Below, piece after piece: positions 1 through 6,058 of a stretch of 6,377 bases of DNA (positions are counted from its first letter, which is position 1; each line of letters begins with the position of its first letter). Location of the stretch: positions 1-6,377 of the forward strand of contig JACZWN010000188.1 in NCBI GenBank assembly GCA_022572105.1, given 5' to 3'. The position numbers and the translations under genes were made by a program. Under the pieces are notes generated by a model that made no database searches, had not been told where the DNA came from, and saw only the letters and a program-made list of their open reading frames with translations. This DNA comes from Pseudomonadota bacterium. Its GTDB lineage: Bacteria > Pseudomonadota > Alphaproteobacteria > Kiloniellales > J153.

Positions 1-479
1 TCCGAGAGGACCAGCGCGCCGGCACCGGCAAGCGCGGCGCGCGCCGCCGCCACGAGCTCGCGCGCGGTCTCCGGCGCGAGCGGATGGGCGGCCTCGCGGT
101 CGGTGCGCAGGAGCTGCTGGCCGGCGGCGATGTAGCGTTCCTTGATGGTGGTCGGCCGGCCCCGGTGAACCAGCAGGCGGCAGCCGTCTCCGGTTTCCGC
201 GAGGGCGAGCGCCTGGACCTCGCGTCCGGCGGCATCGTCCCCGACCACGGCCACCAAGTCGGTCGTGACCCCGAGCGCGGCCAGGTTTCGCAGTACGTTC
301 CCGGCCCCGCCCAGCATGGCCGCCTCGCGCTCGATGCGCAGCACCGGGATCGGTGCCTCGGGCGAGATGCGCTCGACCGCGCCATAGACGAAGCGGTCGA
401 GCATGACGTCGCCGACGACCAGCACCCGGGCGCCCGCAAGGGCCTCGAGGCGGGACGCGAGTTCGATGTTCTCGGTCAT
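1..479 (-). CDS. hldE: D-glycero-beta-D-manno-heptose-7-phosphate kinase (HldE/RfaE1 kinase domain), 3' end cut by window edge
   Basis: My reverse-strand translation gives 159 residues of an N-terminal PfkB/ribokinase-type heptose kinase. Visible landmarks are GDVMLDRFVYG (about residues 23-33), RISPEAPIPV (37-46), GGAGNV (57-62) and TTIKERYI further on, all matching the start of E. coli HldE. The family phosphorylates D-glycero-D-manno-heptose 7-phosphate to the 1,7-bisphosphate in cytoplasmic ADP-heptose synthesis for LPS core. The ATG at 479 is preceded by GAGG six bases upstream, inside a tandem repeat. No better in-frame start was seen upstream. The gene follows gmhA on the same strand after a 73-bp gap, so the two probably share a transcript. 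The protein leaves the window before the kinase domain ends, so it cannot be told whether it is the bifunctional kinase/adenylyltransferase form or kinase only. Confidence 0.93.
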   Translation of the reverse strand, partial: MTENIELASRLEALAGARVLVVGDVMLDRFVYGAVERISPEAPIPVLRIEREAAMLGGAGNVLRNLAALGVTTDLVAVVGDDAAGREVQALALAETGDGCRLLVHRGRPTTIKERYIAAGQQLLRTDREAAHPLAPETARELVAAARAALAGAGALVLS

Positions 480-480
480 C

Positions 481-528
481 GGCGGCCTCGGGGGCGGCCT
501 CGGGGGCGGCCTCGGGGGCGGCCTCGGG
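481..528. repeat. Four perfect tandem copies of a 12-bp unit in the gmhA-hldE gap
   Basis: The unit GGCGGCCTCGGG is repeated four times without a mismatch. It fills most of the 73-bp space between the gmhA stop (553) and the hldE start (479). On the minus strand each unit reads CCCGAGGCCGCC and so carries a GAGG core. The copy nearest hldE (481-492) places GAGG six bases before the ATG and probably acts as the Shine-Dalgarno sequence. The repeat is outside both reading frames, so copy-number change would alter only the leader. Confidence 0.95.
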
Positions 529-552
529 CCAGCGCGCGTGCGGATGGGCCGA

Positions 553-1140
553 TCATACCAAACCCAGGGATCGTTCGAGGGCGCCGCAGAACATCTGGCC
601 CAGGGTAATGTGCATTTCCTGGATGCGCGCGGTCGTCTCGGAGGGCACGACGAGCAGGGGATCGGCCAGGCCGAGGAGGTCGCCGCCGCCCTTGCCGGCG
701 AGCGCGGCGGGCACGACGCCCAAGTCCCGGGCCGCTTGAAGCGCGAGCACCACGTTGCGGCTCTTGCCCGAGGTGGTGATGGCGAGCGCCAGGTCGCCGG
801 GCCGGGCGAGCGCTTGGATTTGGCGCGCGAAGACCTGGTCGTAGCCCAGGTCGTTGCCGATGGCGGTGAGCGCCGAGGTGTCCGTGGTCAGGGCCAGGGC
901 GGCAATCGGCGCGCGGTCGCGGACGTAGCGCACGGTCAGCTCGGTCGCCAGGTGCTGGGCGTCGGCGGCGCTGCCGCCGTTGCCGAAGAACAGGATCTTG
1001 CCGCCGGCGCGGACCGTGCGCACGCCGTGCCCGACCAAGCGCCCGAAGGGCTCGGCCAGCGCCGCCGCGGTCGCCGCCGCCACCGCCGCGTGCTCGGCAA
1101 ACTCGGCCTCGAAGAAAGCGCCCAGATCGATATCGGCCAA
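553..1140 (-). CDS. gmhA: Phosphoheptose isomerase GmhA (sedoheptulose 7-phosphate isomerase), SIS domain
   Basis: A single SIS domain protein converting sedoheptulose 7-phosphate to D-glycero-D-manno-heptose 7-phosphate, the first step of ADP-heptose synthesis. With the TTG start at 1140 it is 195 residues, matching the usual length of about 192-197. GNGGSAADAQHLATEL spans residues 53-68 and ITTSGKS 121-127. His63, Glu67 and Gln174 correspond to E. coli His61, Glu65 and Gln172. The residue aligned with catalytic/metal-binding His180 is Gln182 (codon 595-597). The frame is open up to 1443, so the start is uncertain. TTG 1140 has a run of six G six bases upstream; GTG 1188 (211 aa) and ATG 1260 (235 aa) have no good ribosome binding site. 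The ATG form would add repeated RFPCARP octads from the 24-bp repeat. hldE follows downstream. Confidence 0.9.
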   Translation of the reverse strand: MADIDLGAFFEAEFAEHAAVAAATAAALAEPFGRLVGHGVRTVRAGGKILFFGNGGSAADAQHLATELTVRYVRDRAPIAALALTTDTSALTAIGNDLGYDQVFARQIQALARPGDLALAITTSGKSRNVVLALQAARDLGVVPAALAGKGGGDLLGLADPLLVVPSETTARIQEMHITLGQMFCGALERSLGLV

Positions 1141-1192
1141 ATCAGGCCCCCCGTCGCTTGCCGCCGCCCGTTCGCCTAATCCATCCACCGGG

Positions 1193-1264
1193 CGGGCGCA
1201 AGGGAAACGCAGTGGACGGGCGCAAGGGAAACGCCGTGGACGGGCGCAAGGGAAACGCATGGGA
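1193..1264. repeat. Three tandem copies of a 24-bp unit upstream of gmhA
   Basis: Copies lie at 1193-1216, 1217-1240 and 1241-1264. Each begins CGGGCGCAAGGGAAACGC; the first 18 bases are identical in all three and differences are confined to the last six. A fourth copy begins at 1265 (CGGGCG) and then diverges. Because 24 is a multiple of three, open frames pass through on both strands. On the minus strand, in frame with gmhA, the unit encodes RFPCARP plus one variable residue. With the preferred TTG start the repeat lies in the gmhA 5' leader. Confidence 0.93.
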
Positions 1265-1466
1265 CGGGCGGCGTCCGGTCGAGGCGCCAAACCGGCACCG
1301 CGCAAACCGTCACCCGGCCACGCGCCGCTCCGGCGGCGATTTTGTGGCCCGGGTTGATTATTCCGCCGAGTCATGGTGATTTGGCTTGCAAACTGTGGGA
1401 GGCTTCTTCCATATCGGCCGCTCTTGCACAATAACCCGGTCATCTACTGGTTGGGGAGGATGAACG
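1265..1466. other. Divergent intergenic region between gmhA and speD
   Basis: About 200 bases between the repeat array and speD, with genes leaving in both directions. It must hold promoters for at least speD, and probably gmhA. A less GC-rich stretch lies at about 1350-1445, but I found no convincing paired -35/-10 on either strand. TTGCAA (1386-1391) and CACAAT (1427-1432) are isolated, poorly partnered elements. The only clear signal is the speD ribosome binding site GGGGAGGA at 1453-1460. No RNA gene or small coding frame is supported. Confidence 0.5.
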
Positions 1467-1955
1467 ATGTCGCATGTTCAGGCCCTCTTTCAATTGGGGA
1501 TGGACTTGGATCCCGATTCAAGCACCGCCCAAGGGGCCCCCGTAATCGACGCCGAGCCCGGCGCACCCGCCACCGAGGAACGGCGGGACTTCTACATCGA
1601 ACGCGACGGCGTGCGCTACGCCGGCACGCACCTGATCGTCGATCTTTGGGAGGCCGAGCGACTAGACGATCTGACCCACGTCGAGGCGGCCCTCAGGGAT
1701 TGCGTCGAGGCCGCCGGGGCGACCTTGCTGCACATCCACCTGCACCACTTCGCCCCGCACGGCGGCATCTCGGGCGTGGCGGTGCTGGCCGAATCCCACA
1801 TCAGCATCCACACCTGGCCGGAAACCGGCTACGCGGCGCTCGACGTCTTCATGTGCGGCTGCGCCGAGCCGCGCGCGGCGATCGAGGTCCTGCGCAAGGC
1901 CTTCCGCCCGGCCCGCCTGGCGGTCGAGGAGATCCTGCGGGGCCGGGTCGCGTGA
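1467..1955 (+). CDS. speD: S-adenosylmethionine decarboxylase proenzyme (class 1B, pyruvoyl-dependent)
   Basis: 162 residues. The enzyme decarboxylates S-adenosylmethionine to supply the aminopropyl donor for spermidine. The self-processing motif AESHISIHTWPE is intact: cleavage is expected between Glu109 and Ser110, Ser110 becoming the pyruvoyl group. His115 and Cys130 sit at the +5 and +20 spacing from that Ser seen for the processing His and catalytic Cys of Thermotoga AdoMetDC (Ser63, His68, Cys83). About 50 residues precede the core beginning near GTHLIVDLWE, making it longer than the short bacterial forms. The ATG at 1467 has GGGGAGGA six bases upstream, which decides the start. The stop overlaps the GTG of speE, so the two are probably translationally coupled. 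Confidence 0.96.
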   Translation: MSHVQALFQLGMDLDPDSSTAQGAPVIDAEPGAPATEERRDFYIERDGVRYAGTHLIVDLWEAERLDDLTHVEAALRDCVEAAGATLLHIHLHHFAPHGGISGVAVLAESHISIHTWPETGYAALDVFMCGCAEPRAAIEVLRKAFRPARLAVEEILRGRVA

Positions 1956-2800
1956 CTCGGTGGATCGAGGAAGTCCTGCACCCGGGTCTGAGATTCAAGC
2001 TGGAAGCCGAAAAGGTCCTCTACGACAGCCGGACCGCGCACCAGCGCGTGGTCGTGTTCGAGAACGTGACCCTCGGCCGAGTGCTGATCCTGGATGATAT
2101 CGTCCAGACCACCGAGCGCGACGAGTTCGTCTACCACGAGATGCTCTCGCACGTGCCGATCTTGGCCCATGGTGCCGCGCGCGAGGTGCTGATCGTCGGC
2201 GGCGGCGACGGCGGCATGCTCGAGGAGACCCTGAAGCACGGCGCCATCGAGCGGGTCACCATGGTCGATATCGACGCCGGCATCATCGAGCTGGCCAAGA
2301 CCTACCTGCGCTCGATCTGCAAGGACGCCTTCGAGGACCCGCGCACGGACCTGGTGATCGCCGACGGGGTCGCGTTCGTCGCCCGCTGCGACCGGCGCTT
2401 CGACGTCATCATCGTCGATTCGACCGACCCGGTCGGACCCGGCGTGGCGTTGTTCAGCGACGATTTCTACAGGAACTGCCGGCGTTGCCTGACGCCGGGC
2501 GGAATCCTGGTCACCCAGAACGGGGTGCCGTTCCTGCAGGCGACCGAGCTGGTCAACACGCTCACGGCCTTTCGGAGCCTTTTCGCCGATGCCAGCTGCT
2601 ACCTGGCGACCGTGCCGGCCTACGTCGGCGGGCCCATGGCCTTCGGTTGGGGCACGGACGACCTGAAGGCCCGGGCGACGCCGCCGGCGGTGCTGCGGGC
2701 GCGTTTCGAGAAGGCCGGGATCGAGACCGACTACTACACGCCCGAGGTGCACGCCAGCGCCTTCACGCTGCCCGCCTACATCGCCCGGATGATTTCCTAG
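1952..2800 (+). CDS. speE: Spermidine synthase (polyamine aminopropyltransferase)
   Basis: 282 residues from a GTG start that overlaps the speD stop as GTGA, close to the 288 of E. coli SpeE. The enzyme transfers the aminopropyl group of decarboxylated SAM to putrescine, releasing methylthioadenosine. Visible family features are RWIEEVLHPG at the N-terminus, QTTERDEFVYHEM (52-64), the nucleotide-binding GGGDGGM (83-89), the acidic VDID (105-108), and DSTDPVGPG (156-164), where Asp156 corresponds to the catalytic aspartate. A GCGGGG sequence nine bases upstream of the GTG is a plausible ribosome binding site. The same frame stays open back to 1373 through speD, but that upstream translation is Arg/Gly-rich and unlike SpeE, so it is read as a high-GC shadow. 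Confidence 0.97.
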   Translation: MTRWIEEVLHPGLRFKLEAEKVLYDSRTAHQRVVVFENVTLGRVLILDDIVQTTERDEFVYHEMLSHVPILAHGAAREVLIVGGGDGGMLEETLKHGAIERVTMVDIDAGIIELAKTYLRSICKDAFEDPRTDLVIADGVAFVARCDRRFDVIIVDSTDPVGPGVALFSDDFYRNCRRCLTPGGILVTQNGVPFLQATELVNTLTAFRSLFADASCYLATVPAYVGGPMAFGWGTDDLKARATPPAVLRARFEKAGIETDYYTPEVHASAFTLPAYIARMIS

Positions 2801-2835
2801 ACCGGATCTCTATGGGTCATTATCAACGCTCCTTG

Positions 2836-2865
2836 GTATTAGCGCCGGCGGTATTAGCGCCGGCG
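2836..2865. repeat. 15-bp perfect tandem duplication at the speE/transporter convergent junction
   Basis: GTATTAGCGCCGGCG occurs at 2836-2850 and again at 2851-2865. The second copy contains the TAA stop of the minus-strand transporter (2854-2856). The first copy provides another in-frame TAA 15 bases further on, so a read-through product would add only five residues. Each copy contains the self-complementary octamer CGCCGGCG, so the duplication also creates an inverted repeat. Confidence 0.93.
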
Positions 2866-2866
2866 C
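2842..2866. terminator. Candidate GC-only hairpin between convergent genes (possible bidirectional terminator)
   Basis: Arms 2842-2850 (GCGCCGGCG) and 2858-2866 (CGCCGGCGC) pair perfectly over nine G-C pairs around a 7-base loop, 2851-2857. The position, between the ends of speE (2800) and the minus-strand transporter (2854), fits a shared terminator. No T-run follows on either strand, so it is not a canonical intrinsic terminator; it could instead protect the 3' ends or pause polymerase. Confidence 0.35.
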
Positions 2867-3735
2867 AACCCGGGCGACGCCTCGACCAGTCCGGCCGAAA
2901 GGATGAGCACGCAGCCCGCGGCCTCGCGCCAGCCGAAGGGCTCGTCGGTCAGGAGGGCGGCGCTCGCCGAGGCCACCACCACCTCGAGCAGCAACAGGAT
3001 CGAGACCCGTCCGGGATCGAGGTGCGCCGCGCCCCACAACACCAGCCAAGTGGCCGGCACAATGAAAAACAGCCCGACGGCGGCGGCGAGCGGCAGGACG
3101 CGAACCATCTCGGCGCCGCTCGGCGCCGGCCCGGTGGCGAGCGCCAGCGGCACGGCGATGAGCGCGGCGCAGGCGAAGGACACGAAGGTGCGGTCGAGCC
3201 CGGCAATCTCGGGGGCCTTGCGCGCGACCGTCACGGAAAGCGCGAAGATTATTCCCGACAGCAGCCCCAGCCAGTCGCCGAGCGAGCCGGGCAGCGGCAA
3301 GCCGGCCTCGAAGCCGAGCACCACCGCGGCGCCGCTTAAGCCCAGCACGATGGCCAGCACGCGCGCCGGCCCGATCCGCTGGTCCAGCAGGATGAGCGCG
3401 AACAGCGTGGCCCAGACCGGCGCCAGATAGAACAGCAGGACCACGCGGACCACCTCGCCGACCAGCACCGCATGGTTCCACAGCACCAGCACCACGCCGA
3501 ACAGGAACCCGGTCCAGAACAGGTTCCATCCGCCGGCGCGCAGGCGCGCGCGCCGTGTCCAGGCGACGGGCACGAGCACCGCCGCGGCCACGGCGTAGAC
3601 CGCCAGGCTGGCCCAGCCGCCGGGCAGTCCGCGCTCGGCAAGCGCGCGCAGCGGCAGCCACCAGAGGCCCCAGAACAGGGCCGAGCCGGCGACCGCGAGC
3701 GCCGGCAAGGCGGTTTCGCCACCGCGTGTCGTCAT
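2854..3735 (-). CDS. DMT-superfamily (EamA-type) inner-membrane transporter
   Basis: 293 residues, typical for the two-EamA-domain drug/metabolite transporters. About ten hydrophobic segments can be seen (roughly 8-28, 43-60, 71-90, 95-116, 124-141, 150-170, 183-200, 211-232, 242-262, 270-286). The N-terminal half ends in a characteristic stretch, LLFYLAPVWATLFALILLDQR (100-120) then a GLSGAAVVLG helix. The C-terminal half repeats it with LDPGRVSILLLLE through TDEPFGWREAAG. Substrates in this family vary widely and cannot be read from sequence. Its ATG overlaps the stop of the upstream lysR gene as ATGA, with GAGGGG eight bases before the start inside lysR, so translation is probably coupled and expression shared. 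Export of a toxic metabolite handled by the divergent genes is inference only. The 3' end lies in a duplicated 15-bp repeat. Confidence 0.92.
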   Translation of the reverse strand: MTTRGGETALPALAVAGSALFWGLWWLPLRALAERGLPGGWASLAVYAVAAAVLVPVAWTRRARLRAGGWNLFWTGFLFGVVLVLWNHAVLVGEVVRVVLLFYLAPVWATLFALILLDQRIGPARVLAIVLGLSGAAVVLGFEAGLPLPGSLGDWLGLLSGIIFALSVTVARKAPEIAGLDRTFVSFACAALIAVPLALATGPAPSGAEMVRVLPLAAAVGLFFIVPATWLVLWGAAHLDPGRVSILLLLEVVVASASAALLTDEPFGWREAAGCVLILSAGLVEASPGLRRR

Positions 3736-4667
3736 GGGCTCAGCCCCTCATCCCAATACGGCGTGCCGCCGAAGCGTTCGGCCAGGAAGTCGACGAAGAC
3801 GCGCACCTTGGGCGAGAGGTTGCGGCTCGCCGGATAGACGGCGGCGATCATCGAGTCCGCGGCATCGCGCCAGCCCGGCAGGAGCCGCGCCAGACGCCCG
3901 GCGCGCAGATCCTCGGCGCAGATGAAGCTGGGCATGAAGGCGATGCCGAGCCCGCCGAGCGCGGCCGCGAGCAGGGCGTCCCCGTTGTTCGCGCGCAGGC
4001 GCCCGGCGACGCGCACCCGCTGCTCGCCGCCCAAACCATTGGCGCCGCCGGGCCCGCGCAGGATCCAGGTATCACCCGAGATCTGATAGCTGTAGAGCAG
4101 GCATTCGTGCCCTTTCAGATCCTCGACCGCGCGCGGCGCGCCGTGGCTCTCCAAGTATGACGGCGCGGCGCAGAGCACCAGGCGGTTCGGCGCGAGCCGC
4201 CGGGCGATCAGGCTGGAATCCGCGAGCCGGGCGATGCGGACGGCCACGTCGAAGCCCTCCTCCACCAGGTCGACCACCCGGTCGTTCAGGGCCAGGTCGA
4301 CGGTAAGCTCCGGGTAGCGCGCCATGAAATCCGGCAGCGCCGGGCCGAGGTGGCGCACCCCGAAGGACATGGGCGCGTTGACCTTGAGCCGGCCACGCGG
4401 CGCGCTCGCCAGGCGGGTCACCGCCCGCTCCGCCGCCTCGGCCTCGGCGACCACGCGCCGGCAGCCCTCGTAGAACGCGGCGCCGGCCTCGGTCAGCGAC
4501 AGGCGCCGCGTGGTGCGGTTGAGCAGGCGCAGGCCCATGCGGTCCTCGAGGCGGCCGACCTGCTTGGAGACCGCCGACTTGGACAGGCCCAGATCGCGCG
4601 CCGCGCCCGAGAAGCTCTCCATCTCGACGACGCGCGCGAAAACCGCCATGGCGCTCAGGTGATCCAT
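3732..4667 (-). CDS. LysR-family transcriptional regulator
   Basis: 311 residues, the usual LTTR length. The N-terminal winged helix-turn-helix is clear: MDHLSAMAVFARVVEMESFS leads into AARDLGLSKSAVSKQVGRLE (22-41), then LLNRTTRRLSLTEAG (48-62). The rest (about 90-295) is a periplasmic-binding-protein-like effector domain. The style is that of the large DmlR/YhjC-like group rather than E. coli YhaJ. The start at 4667 fits the family N-terminus, although its ribosome binding site is weak (GAGA about seven bases upstream). It is divergent from a pirin gene and overlaps the downstream EamA gene by ATGA. It probably controls the pirin-doxX-yqjG genes and itself through the palindrome at 4701-4722. 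The effector is unknown; a quinone or related electrophile is my inference from the targets. Confidence 0.95.
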   Translation of the reverse strand: MDHLSAMAVFARVVEMESFSGAARDLGLSKSAVSKQVGRLEDRMGLRLLNRTTRRLSLTEAGAAFYEGCRRVVAEAEAAERAVTRLASAPRGRLKVNAPMSFGVRHLGPALPDFMARYPELTVDLALNDRVVDLVEEGFDVAVRIARLADSSLIARRLAPNRLVLCAAPSYLESHGAPRAVEDLKGHECLLYSYQISGDTWILRGPGGANGLGGEQRVRVAGRLRANNGDALLAAALGGLGIAFMPSFICAEDLRAGRLARLLPGWRDAADSMIAAVYPASRNLSPKVRVFVDFLAERFGGTPYWDEGLSP

Positions 4668-4697
4668 CGGAGTCTCGCAATATGCCCGGGTCGGCCC

Positions 4698-4725
4698 ATT
4701 ATTGTTTCTTTATAGAAACAATCAA
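4698..4725 (-). promoter_or_regulatory. Candidate sigma70-type promoter for lysR
   Basis: Reading the minus strand, TTGATT (4720-4725) is a -35 candidate with 4 of 6 consensus bases. It is followed after 16 bases by AATAAT (4698-4703), a -10 candidate with 5 of 6. Transcription would start near 4690, about 23 bases before the lysR ATG. The palindrome 4701-4722 spans the spacer and touches both hexamers, so a protein bound there would block this promoter. Confidence 0.45.
4701..4722. promoter_or_regulatory. Perfect 9+4+9 palindrome, candidate LysR operator
   Basis: ATTGTTTCT (4701-4709) and AGAAACAAT (4714-4722) are exact inverted repeats separated by TTAT. The site is AT-rich in a GC-rich window and lies in the divergent lysR-pirin space. 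It contains the T-N11-A pattern usual for LysR-type boxes. Its place inside the lysR promoter and upstream of the pirin -10 candidates fits simultaneous autorepression and activation of the divergent genes. Confidence 0.75.
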
Positions 4726-4752
4726 GTTCCTATTTTGCGTATTATATATATT
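4726..4752 (+). promoter_or_regulatory. AT-rich probable promoter region for pirin-doxX-yqjG
   Basis: A strikingly AT-rich stretch holds -10 candidates TATTAT (4740-4745) and TATATT (4747-4752). Neither has a recognisable -35 at 16-18 bases, as is common for promoters needing a LysR activator. The palindrome centre (about 4711.5) would lie around -40 to -47 from the predicted starts. Confidence 0.4.
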
Positions 4753-4816
4753 GAGAAGAGTACCCACCTTATTCCCGGAAGCAAGCGAGCATAATTCGGC
4801 GCAAGGAGCTTGGACC

Positions 4817-5527
4817 ATGATCCATATTCAGCCTTTCGAGGACCTGGGGCGTTTCGATAACGACTGGCTGGCGGCGCGCTACCATTTCAGCTTCGCCGGC
4901 TACCGCGACCCGGCGCGCATGGGCGTCGGCCCGCTCCTGGTCTGGAACGACGATTTGGTCCAGCCCGGGCGCGGCTTCGACCCGCACGGACATCGTGATA
5001 TGGAGATCATCACCTACGTGCGCGAAGGCGCGATCAGTCACGAGGACCACCTGGGCAACCGCGGCCGCATCGAGGCCGGCGACGTGCAGGTGATGTCGGC
5101 CGGCCGGGGCATCCGCCATTCCGAATACAACCTGGAGGCCGGGCCGACGCGCATCTTCCAGATCTGGATCGAGCCCTCCGAGACGGGGCTCGAGCCGCGC
5201 TGGGCGCAGCGCCGCTTCCCCAAGGGCGACCGCGGCGGCGCCCTGGTCGCGCTCGCCTCGGGACGGCCCGGGCACGTAACGGGCCAGGACGGCGCGCTGC
5301 CGATCCATCAGGACGCCGCGATCCTGGGCGCGACGCTCGCCCGGGGTCAGCGCGTGAGCCACCGGCTGGAGAGCGGCCGCAAGGCCTACCTGGTCCCGGC
5401 GCGCGGACGCGTTCGGGTGAACGATGTTATCGCCGAGGCGCGCGACGGGGTCACGATCACCGAGGAGACCGAGATCACGATTACCGCGCTCGATGACGCC
5501 GAGATCCTGCTCGCCGATCTGCCGTGA
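4817..5527 (+). CDS. Pirin-family bicupin protein (YhhW/YhaK-like, possible quercetinase)
   Basis: 236 residues, close to the 231 of E. coli YhhW. Pirins are bicupins; several bacterial members and human pirin show quercetin 2,3-dioxygenase activity, but physiological substrates are mostly unknown. The N-terminal cupin carries all four metal ligands at the family positions: His57 and His59 in DPHGHRDMEI, and His101 and Glu103 in GIRHSEYN. FQIWIEPS is another pirin hallmark. The C-terminal cupin (about 140-236) is present in full. AAGGAG lies eight bases before the ATG at 4817; the frame is open further upstream, but that part crosses the promoter and is not protein-like. It is divergent from lysR and 52 bp upstream of doxX, so it is probably first in an operon. 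Confidence 0.94.
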   Translation: MIHIQPFEDLGRFDNDWLAARYHFSFAGYRDPARMGVGPLLVWNDDLVQPGRGFDPHGHRDMEIITYVREGAISHEDHLGNRGRIEAGDVQVMSAGRGIRHSEYNLEAGPTRIFQIWIEPSETGLEPRWAQRRFPKGDRGGALVALASGRPGHVTGQDGALPIHQDAAILGATLARGQRVSHRLESGRKAYLVPARGRVRVNDVIAEARDGVTITEETEITITALDDAEILLADLP

Positions 5528-5579
5528 GCGGCGGCGGCAACGCAGGATCGGCGCATATTAGGAAAGGAACTTAGAGACC

Positions 5580-6053
5580 ATGACCGTGCAAACCGCCGAG
5601 ACCCGGCTGATCATCCCGGCGCTCGGGCCGCTCCATGCCAATCTCTCGCGCTGGGGCTACCCGCTGATCCGCGCCGCCACCGGCCTCATGCTCATGCCGC
5701 ACGGCGCCCAGAAGCTGTTCGGCTGGTTCGGCGGCTACGGCCTCGAGGGCACCGGCGGCTACTTCGCCCAAAACCTGGGCCTCGAGCCGGGCGTGCTCTG
5801 GGCGGCGCTTGTCGGCGGCACCGAGTTCTTCGGCGGCCTGTGCCTGGCGCTCGGCTTCCTGACCCGCCCGGTGGCGGTCGGCGTCACCATCCTCATGACG
5901 GTCGTGATCCTCACCGTGCACCTGCCCAACGGCTTCTTCTGGAGCCAGGGCGGCTACGAATATCCCCTGCTCTGGGGCCTCGTCGCGCTGGCCATCGCGT
6001 TCAAGGGCGGTGCCGAGATGTCCCTCGACCGCGCCATCGGGCGCGAGTTCTAG
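5580..6053 (+). CDS. DoxX-family integral membrane protein
   Basis: 157 residues with about four hydrophobic segments (roughly 26-40, 72-92, 97-115, 128-142), matching the four-helix DoxX fold in the inner membrane. Family signatures are PHGAQKLFGWFGG (40-52) and GGTEFFGGLCLALGFLTRP (79-97). DoxX-like proteins are recurrently encoded with quinone or thiol stress genes: E. coli yqjF beside yqjG, and Bacillus MhqP and CatD in quinone-response operons. Their biochemical role is not settled. The gene sits 52 bp after pirin and 17 bp before yqjG, same strand, consistent with an operon. AGGAAAGGA starts about 20 bases upstream of the ATG. This leader shares blocks with the yqjG leader. Confidence 0.92.
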   Translation: MTVQTAETRLIIPALGPLHANLSRWGYPLIRAATGLMLMPHGAQKLFGWFGGYGLEGTGGYFAQNLGLEPGVLWAALVGGTEFFGGLCLALGFLTRPVAVGVTILMTVVILTVHLPNGFFWSQGGYEYPLLWGLVALAIAFKGGAEMSLDRAIGREF

Positions 6054-6058
6054 CCCTT

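Noticed and set aside
84..1179. Plus-strand open frames across hldE and gmhA, including Gly-Leu and Arg-Pro repeat peptides
   Set aside because: They are antisense to two genes with clear family motifs. The repeat peptides are only the 12-bp tandem repeat read in other frames.
1193..1264. Possible CRISPR array
   Set aside because: The repeats are contiguous 24-mers with no unique spacers and no cas genes nearby.
1323..1335. Small stem CGCCG-CTC-CGGCG followed by GCGATTTT
   Set aside because: Only five pairs, and no plus-strand gene ends nearby for it to terminate.
1373..1951. In-frame upstream extension of speE through the whole of speD
   Set aside because: The translation is Arg/Gly/Pro-rich, unlike any SpeE, and SpeE homology begins at the GTG overlapping the speD stop. 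The openness is a high-GC artefact.
1829..2752. 307-residue minus-strand frame opposite speD/speE
   Set aside because: Shadow of the speE codon pattern, rich in His/Asp/Val/Gly with no recognisable motif.
2485..3661. Long open frames overlapping speE 3' end and the transporter on both strands
   Set aside because: Low-complexity Arg/Ala/Gly-rich translations with no domain signs; the overlapped genes have strong family signatures.
4682..4816. Upstream start for the pirin protein
   Set aside because: The extra residues come from the AT-rich promoter region and palindrome. Family alignment and metal-ligand numbering (His57, His59, His101, Glu103) fit the start at 4817, which has a good ribosome binding site.
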